Assembly (NCBI GenBank): GCA_963556145.1
Contig: OY744467.1
Location: forward strand, 1,922,001-1,986,000
Length of the DNA stretch: 64,000 nucleotides
Direction: 5' to 3'
From: Hygrocybe punicea
Taxonomy: Eukaryota; Basidiomycota; Agaricomycetes; Agaricales; Hygrophoraceae
Shown in pieces: positions 1-10,499 of this stretch. The notes under the pieces are model-generated. The model did no database searches. It was not told the origin of the DNA and saw only the letters and a list, made by a program, of their open reading frames with translations. The stretch's first letter is position 1, and the number at the start of each line of letters is the position of its first letter. The position numbers and the translations under genes were made by a program.

Positions 1-2921
1 GGATTCGTTTCTGGATCGTAGATGGTTAATAATGGGGAAGAGACCAAGGGCAATGCGGACAGACCGGTAGGCGGGACAAACACAGAAGCGGCTGGGTAAA
101 ACATCTTGGGTGTCGGGTTCTTGGCTTGCGGTGCATCGGCTTCACCGGTCGGATTTGATTGGTACGGGAGGTCGAGGTGCTGGTCTGTCGGGCTTGTTAC
201 GGTTTCATACGTCGATGTCTGCAAGGAAAATACCAGTTCAAGTGGGGGTGATGATGTGAAAGCCGGTGTCGAATATGAGGTGTCCGAAGTTGTCGGGACA
301 ACGACAGCTGGTCCCTTCCCTTTGTTTCAAATCTTCGCTATTGTGGCTTCGATTGCCTGTATCCATGCAATGTCCTCGAGTGTGAGCGCGTTGTCAGGTG
401 TGTGGATGTCCGGAGCGGGTACCTCCTGGTCTACCTTCGTCATGTAAGTCCGAATATGCAGCAGGGTATCACGTGTGATCATATTGGTGACAATGGGGCT
501 GCCGGGATTCTGCGTATGCCATGTGTCAAATCGATCCTGAAGGGACCGGCCGTAGATGTGTCGAGGGATCTCCATGCCGTTGGGTAGGACGAGGCGGCCG
601 TACTGGTTTCGGATACACTTTCCATTTTCTACATACTGTGCGACGTGTTGGCACTCGCAGATTACATGGGACGGGTTGTTACAAAAGAGGCAGGTTGACG
701 GGTTACCGGTGTTATATGGAGCGGGCACGTAGGCACAGACAGGTGGAGAAGAAGCTGGTTGTGTTTGCTGTTGGGTAAGGGCCTGAGTGAAACCCGCCAT
801 TTGCTGGGTCATAGCTTTCAGAATGTTGAGTACAGAGGTACCTGTGGGCTCGGCTTTGACAGTGACAGGTTCCGGAGTGAAGCAGTGTTATGTGAATGTT
901 TGTTTCACCAAGAATTACCGGAGTTGACTTTGTTCAGGTATCTTCTTGTTGTTCAAGGGTTTCTAATATCTAAATAACCAATCAGGAAGGGGTTTATAGG
1001 TATATGTATTGTATGAATCAATAGAATGTAGTGGTGAGGTCTCTTCAATTAAGAATTGAGACTTTGAGTAGGTATCAATAGCAATTGGGGAGTGTGATGT
1101 ACTGAAATACTAATATTCACTACTGGAATATAAAAATGTGAACCAATGCATACTGATAACAATATTTCACCAGTTTAATATGAATTGTTTTGGCTGCAGG
1201 GCCTATTCAATCAGGAGTATCTCTGGGTATTATAATATCTGACTTAAATCCGAAGCTTCAAACGCACATTGGCTACTAGTTCAGGGATATCTTTAATACC
1301 TTTTGAATACTCTGTTTTGTTTAGGTTGTAACCTTAACCTTGGAAGTGTATCTAGCTGACTAATGCTGACTAATGCTGACTAATAAACTGAGTGAACTGA
1401 GTGAATTCTCCTTTAATGACAAGGGGAACTCAGAGAATGATAGAATAAGAGTGAAACTAGACTGGATTGCAAGCACTAGCTACTACAATGAGTAACTACT
1501 AGTACTAAGAGAATGAGGGATCACACTGTGTGAACCCAACTAAGACTGACTACTATTGGTGAGGGGGGAAATCCTACCTACTACTGGAATTTGGGGGCCC
1601 TATTTATACTGTTGGGGGACAATGGGGGACTGAGAACAATGGGAAAGTGAGAACAATGGGACTGAGTCATGAGAACAATGGATGGCATCAAAGAGGCTGT
1701 GAACAATGGGCTGAGTGAACTTGTATCTCCTTTTGGACTGTTTAGAATAATGAACTTTTCAGAACAATAGACCTCCATTGTCTTTATGTAAGCAAACTAT
1801 CAATCACTCTCTGATGCATCCTATCTTATCCTTATCTTATAATCCTCTTGTTCACATCTTATCTATTCGCTTCCCATTATCTAGTTGAGCCGCTTTTTAT
1901 CAATACAAGTAAACAAGATTTGTAATCAATCTATTACTGCTAATATAGGTAAGAGTACTAGTTGTGCCTGTCTCCTTGCACGTGCAATGCAGAGAAATAT
2001 ATAATAATTACTAATGAGTGGGGGATGTGCCTCTGTACACTATACATAAACGGCTAAGTCTGGGCATTGCTAGTGAAGTCATGATAATTGATATGAAGGT
2101 AAGCATATATGCTATTTATGTCCATTCACTAGCATGCGTAATATGGAAATGCGTAAAATGGGTACTAATGAGTGTAGGTGTGCATTCATAGTCTTGCACT
2201 TAAATATTTAAGTCTGTGGTCCGATGGTAAACCCATGACATTACACCCAAAAACACTTGGGGTCATGACAGCGGTTGACGGTGACGGGTTCCGGGGTGCA
2301 ATGGTTTACAATGGGTTGACAAGGGACAACAGCAGGTGACGGTTCAGTGGCAGTTCCGGCTAATAGGAAGTGAGCACATTTGTGGAATGCTTTGAAGTCG
2401 TAGGGGTCATCGTGGAAGTGGTCAGGTTCACTATATTGCATGCAGGTTTTAATCCGCCCTCGAAGTCCAAGATCAAAGCTGGCCTCGTACACGGCATCTT
2501 GTTCGCGGTCAGAGAGGCGGCCTTTCTCCTTAAGGAAATCCGCGATGCGGTAAAACTCCCTAAAATAATCTCCGAGTTCTGCGCAGGATCAGATTCTGTA
2601 GTTGGCCTGTGTCGATGTGAGGCGGTTTAAGTCCGAAATGGTATACCGGCGGTCATCCTCTGCTCTGGGATAGAGTTCAACAACTTCCCTTTGAAAAGCG
2701 GCAAAGTTGGCAAGGTGAGTGGTGGGGAGACGGGTCCAGAGTTCGTAATCGCCAATGCTGGCGTACTGGAGACTTTGTTTAATTTTTCCTTTATTGTCGA
2801 CCTTGGCTTCTTCAGCCAGGAGATCTACTTTGTTGAAAAAGCAGTTTAGGTTCAGTGGGTTTCTGTCGAAGGTTGGAGCGGTGGAGTGGCCGCGCGCAGG
2901 CATTTGTCGTGTAGTGGTCAT
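1..2921 (-). pseudogene. Gag pseudogene of Ty3/Gypsy element F, split by an insertion
   Basis: Minus-strand capsid-like Gag, recognised by similarity to the intact Gag at 6,960-9,215 in this window. It starts at 2,921 with MPARGHSTAPTF and keeps the DYELW block. It resumes at 2,492 with the HFHDDPYDF and CAHFLLAGT blocks and ends with a CCHC zinc knuckle (CLFCNNPSHVICEC, about 690-735) and a VLPNGM block. A Pro/Ser/Thr-rich tail runs off the window at base 1. Two in-frame TGA stops (2,589-2,591 and 327-329) and a 1.36-kb insert (about 886-2,245) break it. The first stop sits where element A's Gag has Arg. Gag packages retrotransposon RNA. Pol would lie left of the window. Confidence 0.85.
886..2245. 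repeat. Solo-LTR-like insertion inside Gag of element F
   Basis: This AT-rich, non-coding block separates the two Gag halves. Its ends are short imperfect inverted repeats, TGTTATG at 886 and CATTACA ending at 2,245, the usual TG...CA form of an LTR. A TATA-like box (ctatttatac, about 1,601-1,610) lies inside it. No clean target duplication is seen: flanks agcag and cccaa differ, although a diverged block of about 24 bases coding PEPVTV occurs on both sides. A solo LTR is the best reading, but joined pieces of two Gag copies remain possible. Confidence 0.4.
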
Positions 2922-3423
2922 GGCAGGAGATCAGGTGGTGGCTGTGTGCGGTGGAGGTAGAGCATTATGCGGAGTCGTGATGATGTGGGACTGTAATAAT
3001 GAAAAGCTTGTTGTCGGAACAAGCGGTACGGCTGCGAAAGATAAAAACGGCAATTGATTGGATGCTAAGACTTCTTCAGATGAGTTGCCGTTTACTGCAA
3101 CGGACTCTAACGATGATGACAATAACGATAAAACTGGAGGCTGCTGTTCAGATTTGGACGCGGAGATCGAGTTGTCGGATATACAATTCAAACGGTCAGA
3201 TTCAGATGGTGTCGGTGTTGGCGGTGGTGAGCTGAGTGGTGAGCTGGCATCAGAGACTAAAGGTGAATTATCATGAAGAAAAATGTGACCTGGGGCCTCT
3301 TCAAAGTTGTCTTCGAGGGTTGGGTCGTGAACCACAAGAGATATTTCTTCTCGTAGGGTTCAAACAACACCAGACCGGAGGCAGGCTGCAATAGGCAGGC
3401 TAGGCGGTGTTGATGCTGACTGA

Positions 3424-3442
3424 CTCCTCGCGGTGTGCTCCA
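3424..3442 (-). promoter_or_regulatory. Primer-binding site of element F
   Basis: Read on the minus strand this begins TGGAGCACACCGCGAGGAG, starting two bases inside the LTR edge. It matches the sites of elements A (6,461) and E (54,234) except for small changes, so the three elements prime from the same or a related tRNA. I cannot name the tRNA. Confidence 0.6.
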
Positions 3443-3444
3443 GT

Positions 3445-3997
3445 TGAAGTGCTAAGTTCTTTTCTAGACCCGGAAAGGGATACTAGAGGTGTGGTCAGCG
3501 TAATAGTGATGGGAGTCAATCAGCGGAGCCTAGATGACAAAGAGGAAATGACCCGAAGGTAAAGGGTGAGAAGTCCGATGAAGTCCGACGAAGTCCGATG
3601 TAATCCGATGAAGTCCGGAGTTTTGACGAAGTTGGCCAACGTTGGGTCATTTGTCAGGTTCATGTCGGTGAGCGTAACGATGAATAGGATGGGACGGAAA
3701 TGATGTGGAACGGTAAATAAAGAAGTGGGATTGTGGTAGCGAAGATGGTAGTACAAGACTAAGGGAAAATTATGGGTGTGTATGGGTATATGGGCATATA
3801 TATTGGTCTCTGGGTGTATGGTGTCTATTTCTACTACTGGTCCGTGTCCTTTTTATACTACATGGCTCAGAACCAGCCGATGTGGGTGTCCACATGTAAA
3901 CCCGAATAGCGTTGCGGATCTGACGGAGAGGGGTTGGGATTTGGTTCGACATTCAGTTCCAGGATCAGTTCCGGACTTGTTCGGGATCGACTCGGAG
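3445..3997 (-). repeat. Partial LTR of element F
   Basis: The LTR edge is set by the primer-binding site two bases away. It holds a tandem array of about 10-base units (aagtccgatg, about 3,570-3,620) and a TATA-like box (tttttatact, about 3,850). The outer end with the expected TGTAGAG motif is not found, so the LTR is truncated or replaced by the hAT-related sequence that begins near 3,945. Confidence 0.5.
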
Positions 3998-4005
3998 TCG
4001 GAAGT

Positions 4006-4456
4006 TAGTGTTGCCGAAGTTCAGTTCGGTCTGGTTCCGACCCTTTTTGGCGGAACCGCGAACTGAACTTCGGGTCTGGTTTGGCGCTGGGCCAAACCTG
4101 GACCCAGACAGCATTGAACCATCTGTCCGCGTTCGGTCTGGGTTCAGACGCGGTCTGAACCCCAGACCAAGGTGGGCTCACCCCATGAGCTCTGTTCTCC
4201 TCGCGAATGGCAGGCACGTATCAATTGATACGGCACTGCACTTCGCGAGGTAGTTGGGCTGCGGGGGAGCCGTCCGGTGCTGCTGCTGCTGCTGCTGCCG
4301 TTGCCGTTGCCACTGTCGCTGTTGCTGCCGCTGCTGTGGCCGTTGCTGCTGCAACTGCTGCTGCTGCTGCTGCCGCCGCCGTTGCTGCTGCTGCTGCCGC
4401 CGCCATTGTCGTTGCCATTGCCGTTGCCGTTGCCGCTGCTGCTGCTGCTGCCGCCA

Positions 4457-4487
<31 letters not shown>

Positions 4488-5191
4488 CGGCATTGGATGA
4501 GCCGCCGTGGAAATGGGAGCGCGGGCTACACCCACGCTCCCGCTGCTGCTTCTGTTGCTGCTGCTGCTGCTGCTGCCATTGCAGTTGCTGCCGGCGCTGC
4601 TGCTGCTGTTGCCGTTGCTGTTGTCGTTGTTGCCATTGCCATTGCCATCGTCGTTGTTGACGTTGACGTTGACGTTGCCGTTGCCACCGCTGGTGGTGGT
4701 GGTGGTGCTGGTGGTGGTGTTGCGGCTGTCCCGCGTCCATTGGCATTGCGTTGGCATTGATCCATTTTGTGCCGCGGTGGTGTGCTCGCGATGTGCTCGT
4801 GGTCGAGTTTCCTGGAACAGATAATATTAGTAAAGTTAAGATAAATGTTGAGACTTACCTGTGTCAATGAACGCGACATTGTGTCGCGTTCATTGGCCTT
4901 GCGTTGTTGTTGTTGGTGAAGAAACCTCCCTGTAATGGTCACATGATACCATTTAACATGAAAAAGTAAGTAAAGAAATACGAAAAACAAATGAAATAAA
5001 TACCTTAAAAATATCCGCATTCGCGGTTTGGACGTGGTTTGGAGCCGTTCAGGAAATCCGGCCAGCCTCGAAACCCTGAACCGAACCTGTGGTCTGGTTC
5101 AGCATTTGGCTGAACTTAGACTGAACCCCGGGTTTGGTTCGGGGTTTGAACCAGGTTGGGCTAGGTTCGGAACCGAACTACAGCAACACTA
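4006..5191. mobile_element. Non-autonomous hAT-type element with TAGTGTTGC ends
   Basis: The left end reads TAGTGTTGCCGAAG and the right end is the inverse of TAGTGTTGCTGTAG. The element is flanked by an exact 8-base duplication, TCGGAAGT, at 3,998-4,005 and 5,192-5,199. An 8-base duplication with TAGNG ends is typical of hAT transposons. Subterminal regions are rich in short palindromes around GTTCGGTC and GGTTC. No transposase is present. The centre is a long trinucleotide repeat. The left arm is also very similar, inverted, to 5,220-5,410, so a second copy of the family adjoins it. Confidence 0.7.
4268..4750. repeat. GCT/GTT/GCC trinucleotide repeat tract
   Basis: Almost 480 bases of GCT, GTT, GCC and GTC triplets, readable in several frames as poly-Gln, poly-Ala, poly-Leu or poly-Ser. 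It stops mid-way at about 4,495-4,535 for a short unique stretch. Open frames here follow from the triplet composition and are not taken as genes. It lies inside the hAT-type element. Confidence 0.85.
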
Positions 5192-5199
5192 TCGGAAGT

Positions 5200-5410
5200 G
5201 GTTTGTGGTTTTGGGAGGGATTCCGTGGTCACATGGTCTGATCCCTCTACACCGGGGTTCAGACGTGTCTGAACCCAGACCGAATGTGGAGAGACGGTTC
5301 GATGTAGTCTGGGTCTGGGTTTGGCCCTGCGCCAAACCGGACCCGAAGTTCAGTTAGTGGTTCCGCCAAAAAGGGTTGGAACTGGACCGAACTGAACTTT
5401 GGCAACACTA
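5200..5410. mobile_element. Right end of a second hAT-type copy
   Basis: The inverse complement starts TAGTGTTGCCAAAG and is closely similar for about 190 bases to the left arm at 4,006. The following bases (tcacgacg) do not match any 8-base partner on the left, so this copy has lost its left end or was split by the neighbouring insertion. Confidence 0.5.
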
Positions 5411-5663
5411 TCACGACGAAGATTGTCCCAGACGTAGTTTCGAGAAATAAGATCGAAAGTCTTTTCTATTCCAGGATGCCCAGCATGAGGCGATGAGTGA
5501 GTCGATCGAATTATCTCAGTGCACAAAGAAACAACCTCTGGCACAACAATGCAATCACTAGCATCTCGAATCAAACCATCGATGAGGGACCATCAGGAAG
5601 AGGGATCGGCAAGTTTATTGGTGATGTTAGGGGGTAACGGTTCAGTGAAATGTAGTTGATCGA
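5411..5663 (-). pseudogene. Integrase zinc-binding fragment of Gypsy element B
   Basis: Minus-strand frame with the H2C2-type integrase zinc-site entry: HSSPHAGHPGIEKTF followed by NYVW. It breaks off at the hAT-related junction (5,410) before the two cysteines and the DDE core. An in-frame TGA lies at 5,593-5,595. It is the downstream continuation of the RT-RNase H frame at 22,136-23,754: the reading frame is continuous if element A and one copy of the TCGA duplication are ignored. It is a dead fragment. Confidence 0.8.
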
Positions 5664-6458
5664 TGTAGAGGGTCCTTGACCCTCTGAGGCCGTAACATCG
5701 ATATCTAGCGAATCCGCTCGAACCCGACGTCTCTAGCAATCTACGTTCGAACCCGACGCAACCCGACGCAACCCGATGCATACCGACTAGCACGGCCGCT
5801 CACGTACCTGGTCGGTCTATCTCCTAAACTCGCGGAACTTCAAATATCAAAGATAGATCTCATCGGACTGGGATCCCGACATCGGACTTGCCTTATTCAT
5901 GCCTAGCGTCTCCCTTATGGGGATATAGTAAAGTATTTTGCATCTTTTACGGTTTTTTATATCTTCCACCCATTTTCCCTGTCATCGTCGCCTCGCAACG
6001 CTCTTCCTACTTCCCCATTTTTATTCTCCTTTGTTTCCTCTCATCGGCCGAGGACTCTCGTCCGAATCTAGGTACAGAACTTTGTAGTATAAAAACGGTG
6101 CCCAAGCGCCGTCTCAAAATAAGAAACCAGTTCCCCCATTTCCTCTCTCTGAGAATTAAGTCTCTCAGTAAATTCCATCGCACACATTGCTCGTCGGATT
6201 CCTCGACGCCCTCTCCGTCGTTCTACCGCCTTTATCTCTACGTTTCTCATCACCCGACACCCGACCCGCCGTACCCGACATCGTCGGCTTCGTCGGCTTC
6301 GATCGGTCTCGATAGATTTCAGTAGTTTACTCGGCGGCTTCTTACTTTTTATATCCTATTATCTTACTGAAGCTTGTTAGACTATTCCTAGTCACTTCTA
6401 CGCTGACCCCACAGGCTTAGGATTATTATTCCGCAGCCACCCCGACCTCGCCTTTACA
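5664..6458 (+). repeat. 5' LTR of element A
   Basis: Begins TGTAGAGGG and ends TTTACA. It holds a direct repeat of CGACGCAACC units (about 5,756-5,780) and a TATA-like tagtataaaaac at about 6,085, a plausible transcription start region. It has one extra copy of a 9-base unit (tcggcttcg, about 6,288) relative to the 3' LTR. Confidence 0.95.
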
Positions 6459-6460
6459 TC

Positions 6461-6478
6461 TGGAGCCCACCGCGAGGA
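6461..6478 (+). promoter_or_regulatory. Primer-binding site of element A
   Basis: TGGAGCCCACCGCGAGGA lies two bases after the 5' LTR. TGG complements a tRNA CCA end. The same 12-base core occurs in element E. Confidence 0.75.
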
Positions 6479-6959
6479 ATAGTCTAGCACCACCATAGCT
6501 TCCTCTTCCCGTATCCCTCCCTCTGACCGTCGTCTTCGAGATCTTCCTCGAAGAACTCTTCAACAAGAACTCTCTTTAGCCGCCTTCGACCCGACAATCG
6601 ACGACGACTTCTTCCAGCTAGTACCCGACCACCTCGCTCGACATAACAATCTCCCGCTCGTCTCAGGGTCAAACACCCCCCTATATCTTTCATCCGACAG
6701 TCTCGAATCGGTCGATATACCGATAATTACCATTACACCCGACTCATCCGATCTCAGTTCGACACCCGCATCGCCTACGTCCCCGACTTCAACCTCGCTA
6801 GAACCCCCGTCCACGTCTTCGCTCTCGACATCGAAAACTCCGTCATCGTCATCGTCCCCGTCTTCGTCTTCGTCCACGCCGTCATCGCCCACGTTACCCG
6901 ACCCGCTCATCGTACACCCGACAACCGCTTCATCGACATCTCAGCTCCTTCCACCTACA
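6479..6959 (+). other. Leader between primer site and gag of element A
   Basis: About 480 bases rich in C and in CGA/CTCG triplets. I see no supported separate gene. An upstream, non-AUG or alternative start of gag here cannot be excluded because the first conserved Gag block begins only at MPARGHSTAP. Confidence 0.5.
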
Positions 6960-9215
6960 ATGACTTCGACCTCTGGATCTTCGACCGCTCCCCACGTCAC
7001 TGCTCCCCATGTTACTCCACGACAAATGCCCGCTCGCGGTCACTCCACGGCCCCGACCTTCGACGGGAACCCACTCAATTTAAACCGCTTCTTCGAAGAA
7101 GTCGAGATACTTGCTGCCGATGCCGCTCTCGACGACGCAGGACGCATCAAGCATAGTCTGCGCTACGCGTCGCTTAGTGACTATGAGCTTTGGGCAAGTT
7201 TACCTAGCGCGACCGGCGTCGATTATGCCGCATTCAAAAGGAGCGTACTCGTGCTATACCCGGGCACGGAAGACGATCACCGGTACACTATGGCGGATCT
7301 CGACCGTCTTATGCACACCCAAACCGCTTACAGTATCCGTACCCGCGCCGAACTTGGCGAATATTACCGTGAGTTCATCCGGATCTCTGGGTTTCTTCTA
7401 GACAAGGGTCGGATCTCTCCCCGAGAACGCAACATCGCGTACGAGAACGGCTTCCATGTCGAGCTCAAAAAGGACATCAAAACCCGTCTGCAGTACCAAA
7501 AGCCGAACCATTTCCATAGCGACCCTTACGACTTCCAGGACTTCCACAATTGCGCCCACTTCTTGCTGGCCGGAACCGCGGCCGAACCGTCCACCGTCTC
7601 TCATCTATCGTCAACGTTGCCTGCCGCCATCTGGTACTCGACTCCAATAGAACCCGCCACCCGCTACCCGCCACCCGCTCGCTATGACCCGGTCATTCCT
7701 AAAGCGGAACCGGTCGAACCTAACGTATCCGACCTATTTCGTCTCGTTTCGCAACAACTCGCCATCCTCACACAGGCCCTCACCGAACGCAACAACCCCC
7801 CAAAGCCGTGTGCAAATAGGGCTGAGCCGACCACCGCGGGACAGGGTTTCACCAATTTCAACTGCCTCTTTTGCGACGACCCGTTCCATCGTATACGCGA
7901 TTGTCCCATCTGCGAGCAGTACACTCGAGATGGGATATGCCGCAAGAACGAGCACAGCCGCATCGTGTTGCCTAACGGAATGTATCTTCCAAAGGCTATC
8001 GTCGGCAAAAATATGAGGGAACGCTTCGACGCGTGGCACGCACAGAACCCCGGCAACCGCGCTCCTCCTGCCCACAACCCCACAGAACCGTTCCAACGCG
8101 ACCCGCCGCCTCATGTCAAAGCTAACTTCGTCTCCGCCGTCGAAGTACCCACCTACGAACCAGAGGCCACTACCGAGTACGCCGACATCTTTCAGTCCAC
8201 GACGTCCGACATCGACAACGACAACGAACAGATTAAGGTTCTGGAAGCCGAAGTGCAGCGGCTTTGTAAACGGGTTAGATTCGACGGTGTAGAGATCCCA
8301 TCAAAGGCGAAAGGCAAGTCTAGAGAAACGTTTCCCAATCTGCCCACCACTTCCACGTCTGTCCCCACCGCGAAACCCGCCGAGAAAACGGCCAGACCTA
8401 TCAACGAGCAGCCGATCACCATAGTCCCCCCTTCGAACACGCGGCCGACCGAGCCGACCGCCCTTGTACCGCGCACTCCCCAGAACCTTCCCGCATCGCA
8501 CCCCCAATACCGCTACCAAGCCCCCATCGAAGATCCCGGTATCGCCAAATCCGTCATTGACCGCGCGCTCAATTCTCAAGTCTGCATTTCGCAGCGAGAA
8601 CTTTTAGCCATGTCGTCCGACGCCCGCCATCACATGAAGGACCTCACTACGTCGAAAAAGGTCACCGCCGAGAGTAACAACGTCGAGGTCTTCCATTTTC
8701 ACGCACCCGAAATCCCCACTCGCGCCTGTCAACACTGTCAGGAAAACGTCCCGCTCGTCGTCGGCCGCGACTCAGTCCCTCTCCGTGCGGTCTACCCGCT
8801 CATCAACGGCAAATTCGTATTCGAGTGCGTCCTCGACAACAGTTCCATGATCATCGGCATGCGACGCGATATTTGGGAGAAACTCGGTTACGGCCTCCAA
8901 AATATGAAGATGCGGATGCAGTCGGCAAATAAAAGCGACAACGACACCCTTGGCCGGATCGCCAACCTAAAATTCACTTTTGGCGACGTCGATCTTTTCC
9001 TCCAAGTCCAAGTCGTCGACGACGCCCCCTACGAGATCCTCATCGGCCGCCCGTTCTTCACGCTTTCCGAAGCCCTTACGAAGGATTATAAAAACGGAGA
9101 ACAACAAGTCACGATCACGGACCCAAACACCGGCGCCGTCGTCACCTTGCCCACCATCGAGCACAACCAAAAGAACCGACGAGAGCAGTCCGACACTGGA
9201 AAGCCGGATTTTTAG
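6960..9215 (+). CDS. Gag (capsid, zinc knuckle, retropepsin-like) of element A
   Basis: 751 residues. The capsid-like region lies at about residues 20-210 (blocks APTFDGNPLNLNRFFEE, DYELW, HFHSDPYDFQDFHNCAHF). A CCHC knuckle, CLFCDDPFHRIRDC, lies near residue 300. The middle is low-complexity. A retropepsin-like fold lies near residues 620-720 (PLINGKFVFECVLDNSSM ... ILIGRPFF). The protease loop reads D-N-S-S, not the usual D-[ST]-G-[AS], so activity is doubtful or atypical. It packages element RNA. The ATG at 6,960 is the first in this frame that leads into the conserved blocks. Pol follows in the -1 frame. Confidence 0.9.
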   Translation: MTSTSGSSTAPHVTAPHVTPRQMPARGHSTAPTFDGNPLNLNRFFEEVEILAADAALDDAGRIKHSLRYASLSDYELWASLPSATGVDYAAFKRSVLVLYPGTEDDHRYTMADLDRLMHTQTAYSIRTRAELGEYYREFIRISGFLLDKGRISPRERNIAYENGFHVELKKDIKTRLQYQKPNHFHSDPYDFQDFHNCAHFLLAGTAAEPSTVSHLSSTLPAAIWYSTPIEPATRYPPPARYDPVIPKAEPVEPNVSDLFRLVSQQLAILTQALTERNNPPKPCANRAEPTTAGQGFTNFNCLFCDDPFHRIRDCPICEQYTRDGICRKNEHSRIVLPNGMYLPKAIVGKNMRERFDAWHAQNPGNRAPPAHNPTEPFQRDPPPHVKANFVSAVEVPTYEPEATTEYADIFQSTTSDIDNDNEQIKVLEAEVQRLCKRVRFDGVEIPSKAKGKSRETFPNLPTTSTSVPTAKPAEKTARPINEQPITIVPPSNTRPTEPTALVPRTPQNLPASHPQYRYQAPIEDPGIAKSVIDRALNSQVCISQRELLAMSSDARHHMKDLTTSKKVTAESNNVEVFHFHAPEIPTRACQHCQENVPLVVGRDSVPLRAVYPLINGKFVFECVLDNSSMIIGMRRDIWEKLGYGLQNMKMRMQSANKSDNDTLGRIANLKFTFGDVDLFLQVQVVDDAPYEILIGRPFFTLSEALTKDYKNGEQQVTITDPNTGAVVTLPTIEHNQKNRREQSDTGKPDF

Positions 9216-9216
9216 A
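9203..9216 (+). promoter_or_regulatory. Candidate -1 ribosomal frameshift site, gag to pol
   Basis: Gag ends GAT TTT TAG. The pol frame, one base back, reads GGA TTT TTA GAA and is open into the RT frame. The run of T with a stop in the zero frame fits -1 slippage, though the heptamer is not the canonical X-XXY-YYZ. Confidence 0.4.
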
Positions 9217-10320
9217 AGTCGAGGACCCGGAGATACCTCTCGGGAAGGATGCACCGGGAGATGAGAAGCCGCCACTCGAAAGCGACCACACCTATACCAC
9301 GAACTATGCTTCCCTTTTGCCGTTTCCCCTAGAAGAGGACTTATGTTTTTCTATCGATTTAGATTTCTCTTCGTCTCAGCCTCAGACTGCCGCCCAGTAC
9401 ATTTCATTGTTGACCGATGTACAAAATCAGCTACGTACTACCGATACCCTTCCTTCGTCTTGTTCCGTCTCCGCTCCTGCATCACATATTTCTTCTTCGA
9501 ATATTTGTAACAAAGCCTCTACTAAACACGCTACTTATATCTCGTATACCACCCCCCCTACCAGGGACCTAAAAGGAGTCGTTACCAAGAAAAAGTATAA
9601 GAAGGTAGCCGATCGTATCCGCCCAATTTCTACCACTCTCCCCGACGAATACCGCATCATACGCGAGATCACCGGCGACCCGCTAGCCAATTTACCCACG
9701 CTCCCAACTCACCCGCCCGACTTTACACCCGGCACCCGCTATACCCAGGAACGACACGACGCGATGCCGATGAACTCGGATGGATTCCTTTGGCCTGAGG
9801 AAGAAAAACTCGGCCACCATATCATCAAAACGCAAGAAGCCGCCTTCGCCTGGAACAAATCCGAGAAAGGCCAGTTCAATACGGACTACTTCCCGCCGAT
9901 CCACATTCCCACCGTACCGCACGACCCGTGGGTCCATCGCAATATCCCAATCCCACCCGGCATCCTTAACGAAGTCATCGGCATCATCAAAGACAAAATT
10001 AACGCCGGTACCTATGAACCCTCGAATTCGTCATATCGCTCCCGCTGGTTCTGCGTTTTGAAAAAGGACGGGAAGTCTCTTCGAATCGTCCACGATCTAC
10101 AGCCGCTTAACGCCGTCACTATCCGCGATCCCGCCGTACCGCCCATGACCGAGCACTTGGCCGAGGCCTTTGGTGGCCACTCTTGCTACGCTTCCTTCAA
10201 CCTCTTCGTCTCTTTCGACCAACGCCTCGTCCACCCCTCGTCTCGGGACTATATGACCTTTCAGTCTCCACTCGGAATGCTTCGACTTACGCGGATTGCT
10301 ATGGGATACACAAATTCCCC
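9216..10320 (+). pseudogene. Pol of element A, first part (N-terminal RT)
   Basis: Open in the -1 frame relative to gag. It carries the N-terminal half of a Ty3-type reverse transcriptase: WFCVLKKDGKSLRIVHDLQP (fingers), then SFNLFVSFDQR, which holds the first catalytic Asp, then PLGMLRLTRIAMGYTNSP. The frame is cut by D1 right after TNSP. The FxDD/YxDD segment that should follow is not found on either side of D1, so RT is inactive by deletion. The second part resumes at 17,170. Confidence 0.9.
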
Positions 10321-10499
10321 CAGTAGACCCAGTCGTTTTGGTTAACCCGATCGCAGATATAGTTGCAAAAGGTAGGTACACATAGTGCAGTTGCTTGGTG
10401 GGGGGGTAGGTTAACCCAAAAGACAGCTCTTGCTGGGGAAATGTGGTGTGGTAGGTTGACCCAGGTACAGATCTTGCTGGTCAAGGGCACCTGGGTGGG

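Noticed and set aside
4006..5410. One hAT element spanning 4,006-5,410 with TA duplication
   Set aside because: The two arms match well, but the exact 8-base duplication places the right end at 5,191; the 5,200-5,410 arm is treated as a second copy.
6484..6910. Asp/Glu-rich minus-strand frames in the A leader
   Set aside because: Shadow of the C-rich CGA/GTC leader sequence; no homology blocks and no matching frame in other elements.
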